Source: DATARR01 sp044868005
GTDB lineage: Bacteria; Acidobacteriota; Thermoanaerobaculia; Multivoradales; UBA5704
Reading direction: 5' to 3'
Assembly (NCBI GenBank): GCA_044868005.1
Contig: JBIOVX010000211.1
Span: 1 to 64,000 of the forward strand
DNA length: 64,000 nt
Shown: piece after piece, positions 51,609 through 59,247 of the stretch
Layout of the letters: each line of letters starts with the position of its first letter
Numbering within the stretch: the first letter of the stretch is position 1
Program-made: the position numbers and the translations under genes
Notes under the pieces: generated by a model
Told to the model about the DNA's origin: nothing
Databases searched by the model: none
The model's input: only the letters and a program-made list of their open reading frames with translations

Positions 51609-52187
51609 CTACGGCTCGAAGGGCTCGTAGCAGAGGCGGCAGCGGGCCTCGTAGGAGGCGGCGTCGCCGACCTCGAGCTGCTCGGCACCGCCGGCGATGC
51701 GCTGGCTGTAGTGGGCGGGCGCCCCACAGCGCATACAGACGGCGTGAACCTTGTCGACGTACTCCGCGATGGCGAGGATACGCGGCATCGGTCCGAACGG
51801 GCGCCGGAGGTAGTCGAGGTCGAGCCCGGCGATGATCACCCGCACGCCGGAGTCCGCCAACTCGCTCGCCAGCTCGATCAGCCCGTCGTCGAAGAACTGG
51901 GCCTCGTCGACTCCCACCACCTGCACGTCGGGCAGGAGCTTCTGCCGCAGCTCGCAACTGCAGGCGACGCTCACCGCCTCCAGCTCCCGCTTGTCACGGG
52001 TGATCAGGCGCTGCGGATCGTGCCGGGTGTCGGCGGCCGGCTTGAAGACCTGGACCACCTGGCGGGCGATGGCGGCGCGGCGCAGGCGGCGCACCAGCTC
52101 CTCGCTCTTGCCGGAGAACATGCCGCCGCTGATGGCCTCGATGCGACCCTCGCGGGAGCGCTCGCCGATGCTGTCGAGAATGTTCAC
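51609..52187 (-). CDS. tdk: Thymidine kinase
   Basis: The 192-residue type II thymidine kinase phosphorylates thymidine in the salvage pathway. It has the P-loop GGMFSGKSEEL, the switch VVGVDEAQFFDD and the zinc site CMRCGAPAHYSQR with CRLCYEPF. Length is typical. It is convergent-adjacent to nothing on its own strand except the restriction gene 94 nt downstream. Confidence 0.95.
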   Translation of the reverse strand: MNILDSIGERSREGRIEAISGGMFSGKSEELVRRLRRAAIARQVVQVFKPAADTRHDPQRLITRDKRELEAVSVACSCELRQKLLPDVQVVGVDEAQFFDDGLIELASELADSGVRVIIAGLDLDYLRRPFGPMPRILAIAEYVDKVHAVCMRCGAPAHYSQRIAGGAEQLEVGDAASYEARCRLCYEPFEP

Positions 52188-52242
52188 GTGGGAGAAATCT
52201 ACCAGCAGCCGCGGGCCCGCGCCAGACCCTTGAGGTCTAGTC

Positions 52243-52251
52243 TGTTACTAT
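52243..52251 (+). promoter_or_regulatory. Extended -10 box (TGTTACTAT)
   Basis: TG-T-TACTAT matches the extended -10 pattern and ends 10 nt before the ATG of the DUF2203 gene. No -35 at standard spacing. Confidence 0.4.
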
Positions 52252-52261
52252 GCCGTGACCC

Positions 52262-52615
52262 ATGGCGCAAAGACGTTCCGGCAGGCGGATCTTCAGCTAC
52301 GACGAGGCGCTCTCCACCTTCCCCGCCGTGCGGGACCTGACGGCGGCGGCGGTGCGCCAGGTGGAGGCGCTGACCGACGGTCTCGACGACAGCGAGGAGA
52401 CGGACGCGCGCCGCGAGAAGCTCGTGGAGGCGCGCGAGCGGATCGTCCGCAACTGGGCACGCGAGATCACATCCCTCGGCTGCGAGGTCAAGGGCGTCTG
52501 GCTGGTGGATTGGGACAGCGGCGACGGCTATTACTGCTGGCGCTTCCCCGAGCAGTCCATCGGCTTCTTCCATACCTACGACGAAGGCTTCGCGGGACGC
52601 CTGCCGATCAATTAG
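52262..52615 (+). CDS. DUF2203 family protein
   Basis: The 117-residue DUF2203 protein is of unknown function and occurs in many soil bacteria. The N-terminal helices (FSYDEALSTFPAVRDLTAAA) and the conserved C-terminal part (GCEVKGVWLVDWDS, YYCWRFPEQSIGFFHTYDEG) match the family. It is divergent from tdk and followed by a palindromic repeat. Confidence 0.85.
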   Translation: MAQRRSGRRIFSYDEALSTFPAVRDLTAAAVRQVEALTDGLDDSEETDARREKLVEARERIVRNWAREITSLGCEVKGVWLVDWDSGDGYYCWRFPEQSIGFFHTYDEGFAGRLPIN

Positions 52616-52616
52616 G

Positions 52617-52680
52617 CCCTCACCTCCCCCTACCCCTCCTCTCCCAGCCGCGCGCCCACCCTTCCGGGCGAGGAGGGGAA
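52617..52680. repeat. Dispersed inverted repeat, single arm (subfamily B)
   Basis: CCCTCACCTCCCCCTACCCC and a hairpin CCTCCTCTCCC...GGGCGAGGAGG match one arm of the elements at 14564 and 27154. It lies between convergent genes and may serve as a terminator. Confidence 0.65.
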
Positions 52681-52695
52681 AAAGAACAACTCGGT

Positions 52696-53403
52696 TCACC
52701 GGCGGGAAACTTCGGAGAAGAGCCGATCCAGGCCCTCGGGCGTCAGCTCCCGGAGGCTTCCGGCGACGGCGTTGGCACCGCGCAGGCGGTGCGCCGGAAA
52801 GGAATGGGCGATGCCGAGCGTGACGAGGCCCAGATCCGCGGCGGCGGCGAGCCCGGCGGGGCTGTCCTCGACGGCGAGCACCTCATGGGGATGGAAGAGG
52901 CGCTCCGGCAGCGGCGGCAGCGAGTTCAGGGCCTCCATGGCCCGCTGGTAACCTTCCGGGCTCGGCTTGCCTTCGCCGACGTCCTCGGCGGTGATCAGCA
53001 CCTTGAAGCGGTCCAGGATGCCGGCCTGGCGCAGCGCCCCCTCGACCTCCTCCCGCAGGGCGCCGCTCACCACGCCGAGCATCCGCCCGCCGGCGGCGAG
53101 GGCGGCCACCAGCTCGGCGGCGCCGGGAAAGAACGGATACCCCTCGCGGCGGATACGCTCCTGGTAGTAACTGGCTTTGCGCGCGATCAGCCGCATCAGG
53201 CGGGGAACGGTGGCCGTCTCGCCGGCGGACGCGAGCACCGCCGCGAAACAGGCGCGGTCGTCCAGGCCCAGATAGCGGGAGTAATACTCTTCCACCGAGA
53301 GCGGGATCCCCTCCTCGGCGAGCACCCGTTGGAAGATCTCCAGATGGATCGGCTCGTCGTCGACGAGGACGCCGTTGAAGTCGAAGAGGATGGCCCGCAG
53401 CAC
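52696..53403 (-). CDS. HAD-superfamily phosphatase (beta-phosphoglucomutase-like)
   Basis: The 235-residue HAD hydrolase has a helical cap. Motif I reads LFDFNGVLVDDE: the nucleophile Asp is present, but the second Asp of DxD is Asn, as in a subset of the family. Motif II lies in GVVSGALREEV, motif III in GEGKPSPEGYQ and motif IV in LAVEDSPAGL. The start is uncertain. GTG 53403 (VLRAILFDFNG) fits the family N-terminus; a TTG at 53445 would add 14 residues and overlap the divergent -35 box. Confidence 0.82.
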   Translation of the reverse strand: MLRAILFDFNGVLVDDEPIHLEIFQRVLAEEGIPLSVEEYYSRYLGLDDRACFAAVLASAGETATVPRLMRLIARKASYYQERIRREGYPFFPGAAELVAALAAGGRMLGVVSGALREEVEGALRQAGILDRFKVLITAEDVGEGKPSPEGYQRAMEALNSLPPLPERLFHPHEVLAVEDSPAGLAAAADLGLVTLGIAHSFPAHRLRGANAVAGSLRELTPEGLDRLFSEVSRR

Positions 53404-53438
53404 CTCCGGATCATACCCCGCGCGTTCGGCAACGGAAT

Positions 53439-53494
53439 TTGACAAGCCCCGGGACGGCTTGTATCTTGAAAGATGCTCCGGGCCTTCGCCCGGA
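53439..53494 (+). promoter_or_regulatory. Promoter and leader hairpin of the Fe-S carrier gene
   Basis: TTGACA (53439-53444), a 17-bp spacer and TATCTT (53462-53467). The leader of about 40 nt contains a 7-bp hairpin, TCCGGGC-CTTC-GCCCGGA, then AAGGAG 9 nt before the ATG. Unlike several other genes here, this one has a normal leader. The hairpin could stabilise the message. Confidence 0.65.
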
Positions 53495-53513
53495 ACGTAA
53501 GGAGCGTTTCAAA

Positions 53514-53903
53514 ATGGAAAATACCGAGCAAGCCCAGACCCCGGCGGTCTCCTCCGCGCCGCCGCCGGAGGATCTGCCCGTCACCTTGACCCCCAAAGCG
53601 GCCGAGATGGTCAAGATCACCCGCGAGCAGGAGGGGATCGACGCCTCGCACGGCCTGCGTATAGCGGTGCGCGGCGGCGGATGTAGCGGCTTCGAATATG
53701 CCCTCGACTTCGAGAAGGAGGCGCGGGAGAACGACTGGGTGTACGACCAGAACGGCCTCACGATCTATATCGACGCGGTGAGCGCCCGCTACCTGCAGGG
53801 CACCAGCATCGATTACGTCCTCGGCATGGCCGGGGCGGGATTCAAGTTCAACAATCCCAAGGCCGCCGGCACCTGCGGCTGCGGATCTTCGTTCGCGGTC
53901 TAG
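53514..53903 (+). CDS. erpA: A-type iron-sulfur carrier (ErpA/IscA family)
   Basis: The 129-residue HesB/IscA-family protein has the three cluster-ligating cysteines: one in RGGGCSGFEYALDF and two in AGTCGCGSSFAV. An N-terminal 20-residue Pro/Ala-rich tail precedes the fold. It delivers Fe-S clusters to apoproteins. The gene ends tail-to-tail with ygfZ, sharing CTAG as the stop of both strands; both act in Fe-S metabolism. Assignment to ErpA rather than IscA is tentative. Confidence 0.88.
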   Translation: MENTEQAQTPAVSSAPPPEDLPVTLTPKAAEMVKITREQEGIDASHGLRIAVRGGGCSGFEYALDFEKEARENDWVYDQNGLTIYIDAVSARYLQGTSIDYVLGMAGAGFKFNNPKAAGTCGCGSSFAV

Positions 53904-54859
53904 ACGAACGGCAGGCCGCTGACCTCGGCCTGCCCTCCCCCTTCGACATCCAATCTCGTGCCGGGCGCGGCGGCGCGGCGGTGGACGATGGCGAGGCCCA
54001 CCGGGCGGCCGAGCGCGATCGAATCGACGACCGTTCCCGCGATCCCGACCTCGCGCCCCTCGAAAGCGAGCGGCATTCCCGGACGGGGGGTTGAACCGGT
54101 CTCGAAGACGAGCCCCTGCAACGCCTTCTGCACGCCGCCGCGGTAGTGGATGCGGGCCACCACCTCCTGACCGAGGTAGCACCCCTTGGTGTAGCTCACC
54201 GCGTCCTCGGCGCCGGTCTCCTGGGGGAAGTTCTCAGGGCCGAAGTCGCGGCCGAACCGCGGGATGCCGGCCTCGGTCCGCAGGATCTCCAGGGCTTCGA
54301 AGCCAACCATTTTGACCGCAGGCTCCTCGAGCAACCGCGCGATGAGATGGCGGGCGATGGAGGCCGAGACCCATAGGGTGTAGGCCTCCGCCCCCAGGCG
54401 GCCCGTCCGCTGGAGCTCGACCTCGGTGCCATGCACCATCGAGCGCACGTGCCGCCAGTCTCCCGGCGGCGGCAGCTCGGCTGCACCCAGAGCCTCCCCG
54501 GCGCGAGGTCCGATAAGAGAGATGGGCAGCATGTCTTCCAAGCCGCGGACCTCCACCCGGTCGGCGAGGATGTACTTCCGCAGATGGCTCGCGACGGCCT
54601 CTTCCCGGCCGGGTGGGAGCTGCAGCCAGAGCCGGTCCTCATGAACGATCACGACGACATCCGAGAGGATCTTGCCTTGGGGACTGGTGAAGAAGCCGTA
54701 CGCTCCCTCGCCCGGCGTGAGGCTCTTGACGTCGCAGGTGGCATAAGCGTTCAGGAAGCGTTGGCGATCCGCTCCCAGAACCTCCAGCCGGCCCGTCCAG
54801 GAGAGGTCGGCCAGCCCGCAACCCTCGCGCAGAGCGCGGTACTCCTCCGCGACCGTCAT
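53900..54859 (-). CDS. ygfZ: YgfZ/GcvT-like folate-binding protein
   Basis: The 319-residue tetrahydrofolate-binding protein is of the YgfZ (IBA57) family, which assists maturation or repair of certain Fe-S proteins. The diagnostic motif KGCYLGQEVVARIHYRG is present. N-terminal GcvT-like features (DLSWTGRLEVLGADRQRFLN, TPGEGAYGFFTSPQGKI) are intact. It overlaps the convergent Fe-S carrier gene by 4 nt. Its start lies only 25 nt from the divergent exon that holds the group II intron. Confidence 0.92.
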   Translation of the reverse strand: MTVAEEYRALREGCGLADLSWTGRLEVLGADRQRFLNAYATCDVKSLTPGEGAYGFFTSPQGKILSDVVVIVHEDRLWLQLPPGREEAVASHLRKYILADRVEVRGLEDMLPISLIGPRAGEALGAAELPPPGDWRHVRSMVHGTEVELQRTGRLGAEAYTLWVSASIARHLIARLLEEPAVKMVGFEALEILRTEAGIPRFGRDFGPENFPQETGAEDAVSYTKGCYLGQEVVARIHYRGGVQKALQGLVFETGSTPRPGMPLAFEGREVGIAGTVVDSIALGRPVGLAIVHRRAAAPGTRLDVEGGGQAEVSGLPFV

Positions 54860-54869
54860 AGCCCCAGTC

Positions 54870-54875
54870 TACAAT
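54870..54875 (+). promoter_or_regulatory. -10 box upstream of the intron-interrupted hydrolase
   Basis: TACAAT lies 11 nt before the 5' splice site of the group II intron. After splicing it would be 13 nt before the hydrolase ATG, giving a leader of about 6 nt. No -35 box is clear. Confidence 0.4.
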
Positions 54876-55360
54876 CCTCCGCCATGGTGCGTCGTGAAGG
54901 AAGCGGAGCAGGTCGGCCGATAGGCCGGAGCGCGCCGTCTCCGAGCTGTGCTCATCCAACGGGTGAGAGTCCCGTCCCGGTAAGCGCCGGAGCGCCGGGT
55001 AGCAGGCCCCCGACTGCGCAAGGTAAGAGCCTTGGGGTCGAAGCGGGGCGTCAAAAGCCTCCACGGAGGGAGCAACAACGCGGGCCGCAACATGAAGTGA
55101 AGCCTGCAGCCTCGACAGATTTACAACGGGGAAGCCGAGCCGCTCATGTCACGGCGAAGGCCACGTCCGTCGCGTCCCGGTCCGGAGGTGTACGCGCGAC
55201 GGGTTCCCCCGGGGTATGGGGCGCAGCACGCGTTGAAGGAAGAGCACGGAACACGAGAGGCCCGTCTGCGCTGCCCTTGTCGGGGCAAGGCGGCTCGTAT
55301 AAGCCGAAGGCGAAGTCGAGCGCTGCGCAGCGGGAGTCCGAGGGGATCGTAGTACCGGAG

Positions 55361-56785
55361 ATGGGAGTGAAGAACAACGCTCCCGGAGGGAAGGGTCCCT
55401 GCGGTGGTCGTGACAGCGGTGGAGGTAAGCGCAAGGGCATGGCCGGCAAGACCGGTTCCAACCACCCCGAGCGGCGCGAGCCGCGCGACAAAGTGCGACA
55501 ACTCCAACGCTGTCTGTATGCGGCAGCCAAGCGGCAGCCGGGTCGTCGTTTCCACGCATTGATGGACCGCATCCACCGGCGTGACGTCCTGTGGGAAGCG
55601 TGGAAGCGGGTACGGAGGAACCGCGGCGCGGCGGGAGTCGATGCACAGACGCTCGTTGCGATCGAGCAGAGCGGCGTGGAGCCCTTCTTGGAGGAGCTTG
55701 GCGCTGAGTTGCGAGCAGGCCAGTATTGGCCGCAGGCGGTCCTGCGGCGGTACATTCCGAAGGCGGACGGCAGGAAGCGGCCGCTGGGGATTCCGACGGT
55801 CCGAGACCGGGTAGCGCAGATGGCGGCGAAGCTGGTGCTGGAGCCGATCTTCGAGGCGGATTTTCGTCCGTGCTCGTACGGTTTTCGGCCGCGGCGCAGT
55901 GCGACGGAAGCCCTGGAGACCCTGCGCAAGCTGGGAGCCGAAGGGTACAACCACGTGCTGGATGCTGACCTACCGGACTACTTTGGGAGCATCGACCAAG
56001 CCAAGCTGATGAAGCTGGTGGAGCGACGCATCTCGGACCGGCGAGTCCTGAAGCTGCTGCGGCAATGGCTGCGGGCAGGAGTGATGGAAGAGGGTGGGGT
56101 CACGGAGAGTCTATCCGGGACCCCGCAAGGAGGGGTGATCTCGCCTCTTCTCTCGAACATCTACCTGAACGTGCTCGACACCGTGTGGGAGAAACGGTAC
56201 GCGCATTTGGGCGTGCTGGTGCGCTACGCGGACGATTTCGTGGTGGTGTGCCGTACGAGATCGGAGTGCGAGCAGGCCGAGCAGAGGGTCAAGCAGATCC
56301 TCGGCCGGCTGGGCCTTTCCCTGCATCCGGAAAAGACGAGGCGGGTGGAGCTTTCGTGGGGTAAAGAAGGCTTCGACTTCCTCGGCTGCCACCTGCGCAA
56401 GCGGCTGAGCGGTCCGCTCTGGGAGAGGGAAGGCCGACGGGTCTACTTCCTCCAGCGCTGGCCGTCGCAGCGCAGCCTGAAGCGGGTGCGCCAGCGGATC
56501 AAGGAGCTGACTCCACGCGGTCGCTGTCACGAGGACCTGCGGCAGGTCATCGCCACAGTCAATCCCGTGCTGCGGGGCTGGGGCAACTACTTCCGCACCG
56601 GCAATGCTGCGAACCAACTGACCTCGATTGACCGGTACGTGGAAAGGCGTCTGAAGCGGCTGCGGGTGCAGCGCGCCGGGCGCTCCCTACGGCCCGGACA
56701 GCTCGAGAAGTGGCACCGCGGCTATTTTGAAGCCCTCGGTTTAGTCCGCCTGCGCGGCACCATCCAGTACCCGGAGGCTGCGTAA
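55361..56785 (+). CDS. ltrA: Group II intron reverse transcriptase/maturase
   Basis: The 474-residue protein promotes intron splicing and retrohoming. RT motifs are present: PKADGRKRPLGIPTVRDRV, FRPCSYGFRPRRSATEAL, GTPQGGVISPLLSNIYLN, the catalytic VRYADDFVVVC and the primer-grip region LHPEKTRRVELSWGKEGFDF. The GIIM maturase domain follows (NPVLRGWGNYFRTGNA). No HNH endonuclease is seen after it. RT motif A reads DADLPDYFGSI, slightly unusual but with the Asp retained. ATG 55361 is chosen within the intron; the long upstream open frame covers ribozyme sequence. Confidence 0.93.
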   Translation: MGVKNNAPGGKGPCGGRDSGGGKRKGMAGKTGSNHPERREPRDKVRQLQRCLYAAAKRQPGRRFHALMDRIHRRDVLWEAWKRVRRNRGAAGVDAQTLVAIEQSGVEPFLEELGAELRAGQYWPQAVLRRYIPKADGRKRPLGIPTVRDRVAQMAAKLVLEPIFEADFRPCSYGFRPRRSATEALETLRKLGAEGYNHVLDADLPDYFGSIDQAKLMKLVERRISDRRVLKLLRQWLRAGVMEEGGVTESLSGTPQGGVISPLLSNIYLNVLDTVWEKRYAHLGVLVRYADDFVVVCRTRSECEQAEQRVKQILGRLGLSLHPEKTRRVELSWGKEGFDFLGCHLRKRLSGPLWEREGRRVYFLQRWPSQRSLKRVRQRIKELTPRGRCHEDLRQVIATVNPVLRGWGNYFRTGNAANQLTSIDRYVERRLKRLRVQRAGRSLRPGQLEKWHRGYFEALGLVRLRGTIQYPEAA

Positions 56786-56809
56786 TGCTGTGGCATGAGA
56801 GACCACCGG

Positions 56810-56843
56810 TAAGCCGTGTGCGGGAAATCCGCACGCACGGTTT
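56810..56843 (+). other. Group II intron domain V
   Basis: The hairpin has arms AGCCGTGTGCGG and CCGCACGCACGGTTT and loop GAAA. It carries the catalytic AGC-type triad near the base and the two-nucleotide bulge expected of domain V. It is intact, so the ribozyme may be active. Confidence 0.85.
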
Positions 56844-56902
56844 GAAAGGGGGTCTTGACTTCAAACGCCGCGACAACGCGGCCAAGGAGTAAGGATCTAC
56901 CA

Positions 56903-57742
56903 ATGAGCGAGTCGGTTCCTTTTACCGTCGAAGCCGGGCCCACCACCCTCCATGGGATCGTCGACCTGCCGGATCTCCCGGGCGAGCGTCCGGCGGTCGT
57001 CATCTGCCACGGCTTCAAGGGCTTCATGGAGTGGGGGTTTTTCCCCTACGTCGCGACCCTGCTGGCCGAGAGAGGCTTCGTCGCCGTGCGCTTCAATCTC
57101 TCAGGCGCCGGCATGCGCCCCGGCGACGAGCTGGTGACGGACCTCGGCGCCTTCCGGGAGAACACCTACAGCCGCGAGCTGGCGGATCTGCTGGCCGTGC
57201 TCGAGGCCGTCGGGACTACGATCGCGCCCGGCCGGGTGGATCGGCGCCGGCTGGGCCTCTTCGGCCACAGCCGCGGCGGCGGAGTTGCGCTCCTCGCCGC
57301 GGCGCGCCCTCCCTGGCGCGAGAGGATCCGCGCTCTGGTCACCTGGGCGGCGATCGCGGACGTGGACCGTTTCACGCCGGAGCAGAAGGCGGAATGGCGC
57401 CGGGCGGGCGAGCTGCCCGTGGTCAACGCGCGCACCGGGCAGCGGCTGGCCCTCGGCGCGGGACTGCTCGACGACATCGAGGAGCGGCGGACTGAGCTGG
57501 ATCTCCTCGCCGCTTCGGCGGCCCGCAGCGCGCCCTGGCTGATCGTGCACGGCGCGGGCGACGAGAGCGTGCCGGCCGCCGAGGCCCACCGCCTCGCCGC
57601 GCGTGCCGGAGGCGAAAAGGAGCTGCTGATCGTTGCCGAGGCCAACCACACGTTCGGCGCCCGCCATCCCTTCGCGGGCCCCACGCCGCAGCTCATCCAG
57701 GTGCTCAACGCCACGCAGCGCTGGTTCCGGGCGCACCTGTAG
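56903..57742 (+). CDS. Alpha/beta hydrolase (dienelactone-hydrolase-like)
   Basis: The 279-residue cytosolic hydrolase has nucleophile GLFGHSRGGGVALLAAA, acid IVHGAGDESVP and His in VAEANHTFGARHPF, giving a complete triad. The oxyanion region is ICHGFKGFMEW. Before the intron arrived, its mRNA leader was probably about 6 nt. In the unspliced transcript AAGGAG within intron domain VI lies 13 nt before this ATG and could act as a ribosome site. The substrate is unknown. Confidence 0.87.
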   Translation: MSESVPFTVEAGPTTLHGIVDLPDLPGERPAVVICHGFKGFMEWGFFPYVATLLAERGFVAVRFNLSGAGMRPGDELVTDLGAFRENTYSRELADLLAVLEAVGTTIAPGRVDRRRLGLFGHSRGGGVALLAAARPPWRERIRALVTWAAIADVDRFTPEQKAEWRRAGELPVVNARTGQRLALGAGLLDDIEERRTELDLLAASAARSAPWLIVHGAGDESVPAAEAHRLAARAGGEKELLIVAEANHTFGARHPFAGPTPQLIQVLNATQRWFRAHL

Positions 57743-57856
57743 CTTCTCCCTCTTTGCGTTTCCGGATTTTGGGACACTGCGCTCGTTCTGTCCCAAAATT
57801 CCGCCTTCCGGCAACTTCACTTGTTGAAGGTCTTATGTTTTTCCGGGAGGGATGAC

Positions 57857-58168
57857 ATGGCAGACGAGCACTTCTCGCACGAGGTCATCGAACGCTTCTT
57901 CCGGGCAGAGCTCTCCCGGGGAGAGAACCGGGAGGTCGTGCGCCACCTCCTGACCCAATGCCCGCGCTGTTCCCGGCTTGCCCGCGAGGTCGCCCACGGG
58001 CAAAGGCTCCAGTGCTTCGTCGACCCTTCCCGCTCCGGGGGCGGTTCCTCCGGGAGCGGTTCCCCGCAGCAGGTCCTGAACCGCATCCTTCGCCTCGTCG
58101 GCCGCGGCAACCGGTCGCCGAGACGGCGGCGCCGCGGTCTTGCGATAGCATCGGCGTCCGATCCCTGA
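57857..58168 (+). CDS. Small H-x4-C-x2-C zinc-module protein
   Basis: The 103-residue protein begins with a module (EVIERFFRAELSRGENREVV then RHLLTQCPRCSRL) nearly superimposable on the N-terminus of the protein at 13079-13813. His and two Cys are in the zf-HC2-like spacing used by anti-sigma factors. The rest is Gly/Ser- and Arg-rich and disordered (GNRSPRRRRRG). The ATG at 57857 follows GGGAGGGATG. It may be co-transcribed with the rhodanese-like gene 14 nt downstream. Confidence 0.7.
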   Translation: MADEHFSHEVIERFFRAELSRGENREVVRHLLTQCPRCSRLAREVAHGQRLQCFVDPSRSGGGSSGSGSPQQVLNRILRLVGRGNRSPRRRRRGLAIASASDP

Positions 58169-58182
58169 AGGAGGACGCCGCC

Positions 58183-58542
58183 ATGGACCCGCACTTCGAC
58201 GGAGTGATCTTCAAGACGCACGCCGCGGAGCTCATCCGCCGCATACGCCGTCCCTATCCGCCGTTCTGCGTGGTGGACGCGCGCTGGCGCGGCGAATACG
58301 ACGAGGGGCACATTCCCGGAGCCCTCCCGGCAGGGCCGGACGGCCCCGCTGCGCTGCCGGGCACGTCGGAGCGGACGGAATTCTTCGTCGTCGGCAGCGA
58401 ACCGGAAGATCCCGCCATGCGGCGGGTGAGCCTGGCCCTGCGACGCCTCGGCGCCCATCGCGTCGTCGAGCTGACCGGCGGCATGGTGGAGTGGCGCCTC
58501 GCAGGAGGTCCGCTCGAGGGCGGCCAGGCGAAAGCGGCTTAA
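58183..58542 (+). CDS. Rhodanese-like domain protein lacking the catalytic cysteine
   Basis: The 119-residue single rhodanese fold has FCVVDARWRGEYDEGHIPGA, the classic entry strand and loop. Where active enzymes have a Cys loop, it reads FFVVGSEPEDPAMR, with no Cys. It is therefore expected to be a binding or regulatory domain rather than a sulfurtransferase. GAAGGAGG precedes the ATG. Its stop overlaps the convergent HAD gene by 4 nt. Confidence 0.82.
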   Translation: MDPHFDGVIFKTHAAELIRRIRRPYPPFCVVDARWRGEYDEGHIPGALPAGPDGPAALPGTSERTEFFVVGSEPEDPAMRRVSLALRRLGAHRVVELTGGMVEWRLAGGPLEGGQAKAA

Positions 58543-59219
58543 CCCAGCCAGGCGACGAAACCAGGCGCGGCGCGGAGATCGGGCGCCACCCAGTCAGCCC
58601 CGGCATCACGGAGCACGGCGGCGGGGGTGCGGCCGGTCGAAACGGCGAGGCAGGGGATGCCGTGCGCCCGGGCGCACGAGACGTCAAAGCGGCTGTCGCC
58701 CACGATCAACGTCTCCTCCGGCCGGAAACGCCGCCCGCTCTCCTGTTGAGCCCGGTCGAGCGCCACGGGAGGCAGATCCGAACGGTCGATGCCGTCGCAG
58801 CCGAAAGCGCCGAAGCCGAAGAAGCGGTTGAGATCGAAGCGCGCCAGCTTCGTCCGCGCTCCAGGCTCCCAATTGCCGGTGAGGAGAGCCAGCACCACGT
58901 CGCGGCGGGCCGCCAAGCGCTCCAGCAGCTCCACGACGCCGGCATGGAGCCGCATCCTTTCCCGGTCGAGCGCCCGCGCCAGCCGCTGCACGTAGAGCTC
59001 CCGCATGCGCGGCAGCTTCGCTCGCGCCTCCTGCTCCGGCACGCCGGCCGCGGTCACCAGGTCGAGCACGATCTGCGGATCGGTCCGCCCCGCGAAATCG
59101 TAGCCGTCCACGTCGCCGGTCGTGCCGTAGACCTCCATCAAGCTCGAGGCGAAGAGCGGCCGCACCTGCGGACCGCAGTCGAGCAGAGTACCGTCGATAT
59201 CAAAGAGAACAAGCCTCAT
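58539..59219 (-). CDS. HAD-superfamily phosphatase (Gph-like)
   Basis: The 226-residue HAD hydrolase is of phosphoglycolate-phosphatase type: LVLFDIDGTLLDCG (both catalytic Asp), LALLTGNWEPG (motif II), RPEETLIVGDSRFDVSCARA (motif IV). The helical cap lies between. Length is normal. It lies 28 nt downstream of the enoyl-CoA hydratase and may be the last gene of the AtuA-type operon. Confidence 0.88.
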   Translation of the reverse strand: MRLVLFDIDGTLLDCGPQVRPLFASSLMEVYGTTGDVDGYDFAGRTDPQIVLDLVTAAGVPEQEARAKLPRMRELYVQRLARALDRERMRLHAGVVELLERLAARRDVVLALLTGNWEPGARTKLARFDLNRFFGFGAFGCDGIDRSDLPPVALDRAQQESGRRFRPEETLIVGDSRFDVSCARAHGIPCLAVSTGRTPAAVLRDAGADWVAPDLRAAPGFVAWLG

Positions 59220-59247
59220 TCGCTATCCGTTATTCGCTGTTCAACAT

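Larger units (their letters stand above)
54887..56900 (+). mobile_element. Group II intron with encoded maturase
   Basis: The 5' end GTGCG matches the group II consensus. The ribozyme domain I region spans 54887-55360, the reverse transcriptase lies at 55361-56785, and domain V is an unmistakable 34-nt hairpin at 56810-56843. Domain VI is best modelled as CTTGACTTC pairing with GGAGTAAGG, topped by GCCGCG-ACAA-CGCGGC. An A in TAAGG would be the branch point 8 nt before the 3' end ...ATCTAC (56900). An alternative 3' end at 56866 (AAAC) is less canonical. It is inserted just after GCCATG, between a promoter and the hydrolase ORF. Confidence 0.85.

Noticed and set aside
53439..53903. Longer start for the Fe-S carrier at 53439
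   Set aside because: That start lies in the -35 box of the gene's own promoter. ATG 53514 has AAGGAG and follows the mapped -10.
56867..56902. In-frame exon joining ATG (54884) to GCCGCG (56867) as the native hydrolase start
   Set aside because: It gives an open frame, but the 3' end at 56866 leaves almost no domain VI. The 3' end at 56900 gives a canonical domain VI with a branch-point A, so the ATG at 56903 is preferred.
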